From positions 1,467,248 through 1,531,247 of the forward strand of contig JXTB01000034.1 of assembly GCA_002914805.1 (NCBI GenBank): a stretch of 64,000 bases of DNA, written 5' to 3'. Below are positions 61,125 through 64,000 of this stretch, in pieces; within the stretch, counting starts at the first letter, position 1; each line of letters starts with the position of its first letter. Below the pieces are notes generated by a model. It ran no database searches, was not told where the DNA came from, and saw only the letters and a list, made by a program, of their open reading frames with translations. Source of the stretch: Parasponia andersonii. Its lineage: Eukaryota; Streptophyta; Magnoliopsida; Rosales; Cannabaceae. A program made the translations under genes and the position numbers.

Positions 61125-61738
61125 GGATGAAGGCATTATCCTAATTTTTCATGGAGCAACCAAGGAGCTACTTCAGATACAACTCTAAATAGACCAGTCT
61201 ATCCACCTGGTTTCTAACATCATTTACCACAGCAATAACAGTTTCAGAAACAGCAATATCCAGAACGATCCAACTCTATGGAAGCTTTATTGAAGGAGTA
61301 TATGGCGAAAATGACAGTATAATTCAGAATCAGTCTGCAATGATTCAAAACCAAGCAGCCTCACTTAGAAACTTGGAGAATCAAATGGGGTAGTTAGCTA
61401 ATGCCTTGAATAGTAGGCCCCAAAGTTCTTTGCCAAGTGATACAGAAAATCCAAGATGTGAGAGTAAAGAACATTGCAAAGTGATCTCATTAAGGAGTGG
61501 GAAAGAGTTGAAAGGGCCTGAGCTAAGGTTTAAACAATCAGGAGAGCCTTCTTCAATCTAAGGAGAAAAGGATAAGGAAGATAGAGTGGAAAATATAACA
61601 AAACAAACTATTGAAAAAGAGAAGTCTGCTACAGCATCGCTACAGCAAGACTGCCCAGAAAAGCAGAATAATAGACCACCACCACCTTTTCCTCAACGAT
61701 TCCACACGCAGTAGCAAGACAGGCAATTCAATAAATTT

Positions 61739-62383
61739 TTGCAGGTTTTAAAGCAGCTGCATATTAATATACCACTCGTGGAAGCTTTAGAACAGATGCC
61801 AAATTATGTCAAATTCATGAAGGACATCCTCTCCAAGAAAAGAAGATTGGGGGAGTTTGAAACAGTGGCACTAACCAAAGAGTGCAGCTCCATCTTGCAG
61901 AGTAAAATCCCTCCTAAACTTCAAGACCCTAGAAGCTTTACAATACCATGTTCTATTGGTGATACCTATTGCGGAAAAGCCTTGTGTGATATAGGAGCAA
62001 GCATAAACTTGATGCCCATGTCAGTTTTCAGAAAGTTGGGAATTGGAGAAGCAAGACCAACTACAGTTACTCTTTAGCTTGCAGATAGATCTTTTGCTCA
62101 CCCTGAAGGAAAAATCGAAGATATTTTAGTTCGGGTGGACAAGTTCATATTCCCTGTAGATTTTATTGTGTTGGATTATGAGGCTGACAAGGACGTGCTT
62201 ATAATTTTAGATAGGCCATTTCTTGTTACTGAAAGGACATTGATTAATGTGCAGAAAGGAGAACTCACTATGCGAATTGATGATGAGCAGGTTACTTTCA
62301 ATGTGTTCAAGACTATGCGATTTCCAGATGAAATAGAAGAGTGTTCAGCCATCAATGTGTTAGATTCACTTGTGCTGAAGTAA
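61739..62383 (+). pseudogene. Athila protease region, broken
   Basis: It has NIPLVEALEQMPNYVKFMKD, PCSIGDTYCGKALCDIGASI and NLMPMSVFRKLGIGEARPT, in which DIGAS is the aspartic protease active-site block of Athila. A TAG at 62075-62077 interrupts it; the frame then resumes with FIFPVDFIVLDYEAD and a FLVTERTLINV block. Confidence 0.88.
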
Positions 62384-62665
62384 TTCCAAGAAACTTATGA
62401 TAACAACCTAATTTCAGTATCCACCAAGGCCGATTTTGATGAAAAAATTGAAGAAGAAAGCTATGTACCATAGGTGGATACAAAGTATTCACTTGCTAGA
62501 TCGGGGAAGCAATTTGAATTTCTTGAATTATTAGAGAGGGATTTCAAACCTTCTAACCCATTAGTTGAAGAACCCCCAGTTGTGGAGTTGAAGCCACTGC
62601 TCTTTCACTTGAAATATGCATATTAGGGTGACTCAAACACGTTATCAGTAATTATTTCTTCAGCT

Positions 62666-64000
62666 TTGAGTTTGGGGCAAGAGCAGCAATTAGTTGCAGC
62701 ACTTCGAAAGTTGAAGAAGGCCATAGGATGGGCCATTGCCGATATCAAGGGAATCAGCCCTACAATCTACATGCATAAGATTCTGCTGGAAGATTGCTTC
62801 AGTAATTCTGTGGAGCAGCAGCGAAGACTGAACCCAATTATGAAGGAACTTGTGAAGAAAGAGGTGATCAAGTGGCTGGATGCAGGGATAATTTATCTAA
62901 TTTCAGACAGCTCTTGGGTCAGCCCAGTTCAGTGTGTGCCTAAAAAGGGAGGCATAACAGTGGTAGCTAATGACAATAATGAATTAATTCCTATAAGAAC
63001 AGTAACTGGCTGGAGGGTGTGCATGGACTATAAGAAGCTTAATAAGTCTACAAGAAAAGATCATTTCCCACTACCGTTCATTGACCAAATGCTTGACAGA
63101 CTTGCTGGCAAGGAATATTATTGTTTCTTGGATAGATACTCAGGTTACAACCAGATTGTTATAGTACCAAAGGATCAGGAGAAGACAACTTTCACCTGCC
63201 CTCATGGAACTTTTGCCTTCAGAAGAATGCCATTTGGTCTCTGCAATGCTCCATCAACATTCCAGCGATGCATGATGTCTATTTTCAGCGATATGGTGGA
63301 AAAATCCCTTGAAGTTTTTATGGATGAATTCTCTGTATTTGGGGAATCCTATGACGATTGCTTGCTGAATTTAGAAAAGGTATTGGAGCGATGTGAAGAA
63401 ACTAACCTAGTCCTAAATTGGGAAAATGCCACTTTATGGTGCAAGAAGGCATTGTATTGGGTCATAGAGTTTCCAAGTACGGCATTGAAGTGGACAAGGC
63501 AAAAACTGAAGTTATTGAGAAGTTGCCACCACCAACGTCAGTCAAGGGCATTAGAAGTTTCTTAGAACACGCAGGTTTTAATTCTTCTAAGTATTTCCTA
63601 AAAAGTTTTTAAAGGTTCGGTAACACATGAAACGACCTCTTTTTGTCTAGAAAACTTAAGTTACTTCTCACATACGTAGCATTCTTAGAGCTGAAGCGAA
63701 GACTCGTTTCTGCCCCAATTATAGTAGCTCCAAATTGGTCTTTACCATTTAAGCTGATGTGTGATGCAAGTGATCATGCAGTTGGAGCTGTATTAGGACA
63801 GAGAAAAGAGAAGGTGTTCCATTCTATTTACTATAGCAGCAGGACTTCATCTGATGCTCAACTGAACTACAACACTACCGAGAAGGAGCTCCTAGCTGTT
63901 GTTTTCGCCTTTGATAAATTCAGATCCTATCTTGTAGGAACAAATGTCACTGTTTATACAGATCACTCAGCAATCAAGTATCTTATTGCAAAGAAAGATG
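62666..64000 (+). pseudogene. Athila reverse transcriptase and RNase H, broken and cut by the window edge
   Basis: RT blocks: WVSPVQCVPKKGG, WRVCMDYKKLNKSTRKDHFP, YSGYNQIVI, FAFRRMPFGLCNAPSTFQRC and the active site FMDEFSVFG (about 63319-63345), where the family has FMDDFSVFG. The second catalytic Asp is Glu, so the enzyme would be dead or crippled. Near 63460 the frame shifts. RNase H follows from about 63700 (LMCDASDHAVGAVLGQ, TEKELLAVVFAFDKFR, YTDHSAIKYL) and runs to the window end. The linking FYRRFIKDFS-type segment is degraded between 63575 and 63690. Confidence 0.92.

Larger units (their letters stand above)
58513..64000 (+). mobile_element. Athila-type Ty3/gypsy retrotransposon, runs off the window
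   Basis: The 5' LTR is about 58513-59966 (TGTGATAACTC... to ...ATGCCAACA). The primer binding region is at 59972, then gag, protease, RT and the start of RNase H follow in order up to the window edge. The TTGGCGCCGTTGCCG site and the FMD-FSVFG form of the RT active site are marks of the Athila lineage. Stops and frameshifts show that it is inactive. The 3' part and 3' LTR lie beyond 64000. Confidence 0.92.

Overview
This window is nuclear DNA from a flowering plant, most likely a eudicot. It is AT-rich, its genes are split by GT-AG introns, the protein families are plant ones (subtilase SBT5, an FD-type bZIP, SKP1, a LARP1-type La-related protein, a GDSL esterase), and plant transposons are abundant (Ty1/copia, Ty3/gypsy chromovirus, Athila-like gypsy, CACTA, Mutator-like and Tourist-like MITEs). 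There is one assembly gap (19061-19588). I cannot name the species.

Layout. 1-9.4 kb is a transposon nest: a decayed Copia 3' end (about 420-1697) lies next to a truncated LTR (about 1755-2166 and 8005-8683), and that LTR is split by a complete 5.8-kb CACTA element (2167-8004) with a CTC target duplication. The CACTA element carries a fragment of a papain-type cysteine protease propeptide. 9.4-18.5 kb is one broken GDSL esterase/lipase gene of five exons. A solo LTR sits inside exon 3, a second solo LTR of the same family sits in the opposite orientation in intron 3, and a 62-bp triplication at the exon/LTR junction includes the first 8 bases of the LTR.

20.5-41.4 kb is the gene-bearing part: a 437-aa outer-membrane beta-barrel-like protein (+, 20534-22291), SKP1 (+, 24316-25261), an eight-exon subtilase of the SBT5 group (-, 25814-29732, 777 aa), a small LYR-motif protein (+, 35195-35842) and an FD-type bZIP flowering regulator (-, 40491-41378). 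Two Tourist-like MITEs and one Mutator-like MITE lie between them, each with a visible target duplication. 42.9-49.55 kb is a full-length but dead gypsy chromovirus with two LTRs. 51.3-54.8 kb is a LARP1-type gene (-, 598 aa). After a long AT-rich spacer, an Athila-type gypsy element begins near 58.5 kb and runs off the window.

The host genes do not form a pathway: SKP1 serves SCF ubiquitin ligases, FD serves the florigen complex, LARP serves mRNA regulation, the LYR protein probably serves mitochondrial assembly, and the subtilase is secreted. I did not find a clearly new biological system. The most notable signals are the FD gene's basic-region/zipper intron, which has a GA donor, is a multiple of three and is open in frame; the layered history of the GDSL pseudogene; and the gene fragment inside the CACTA element.
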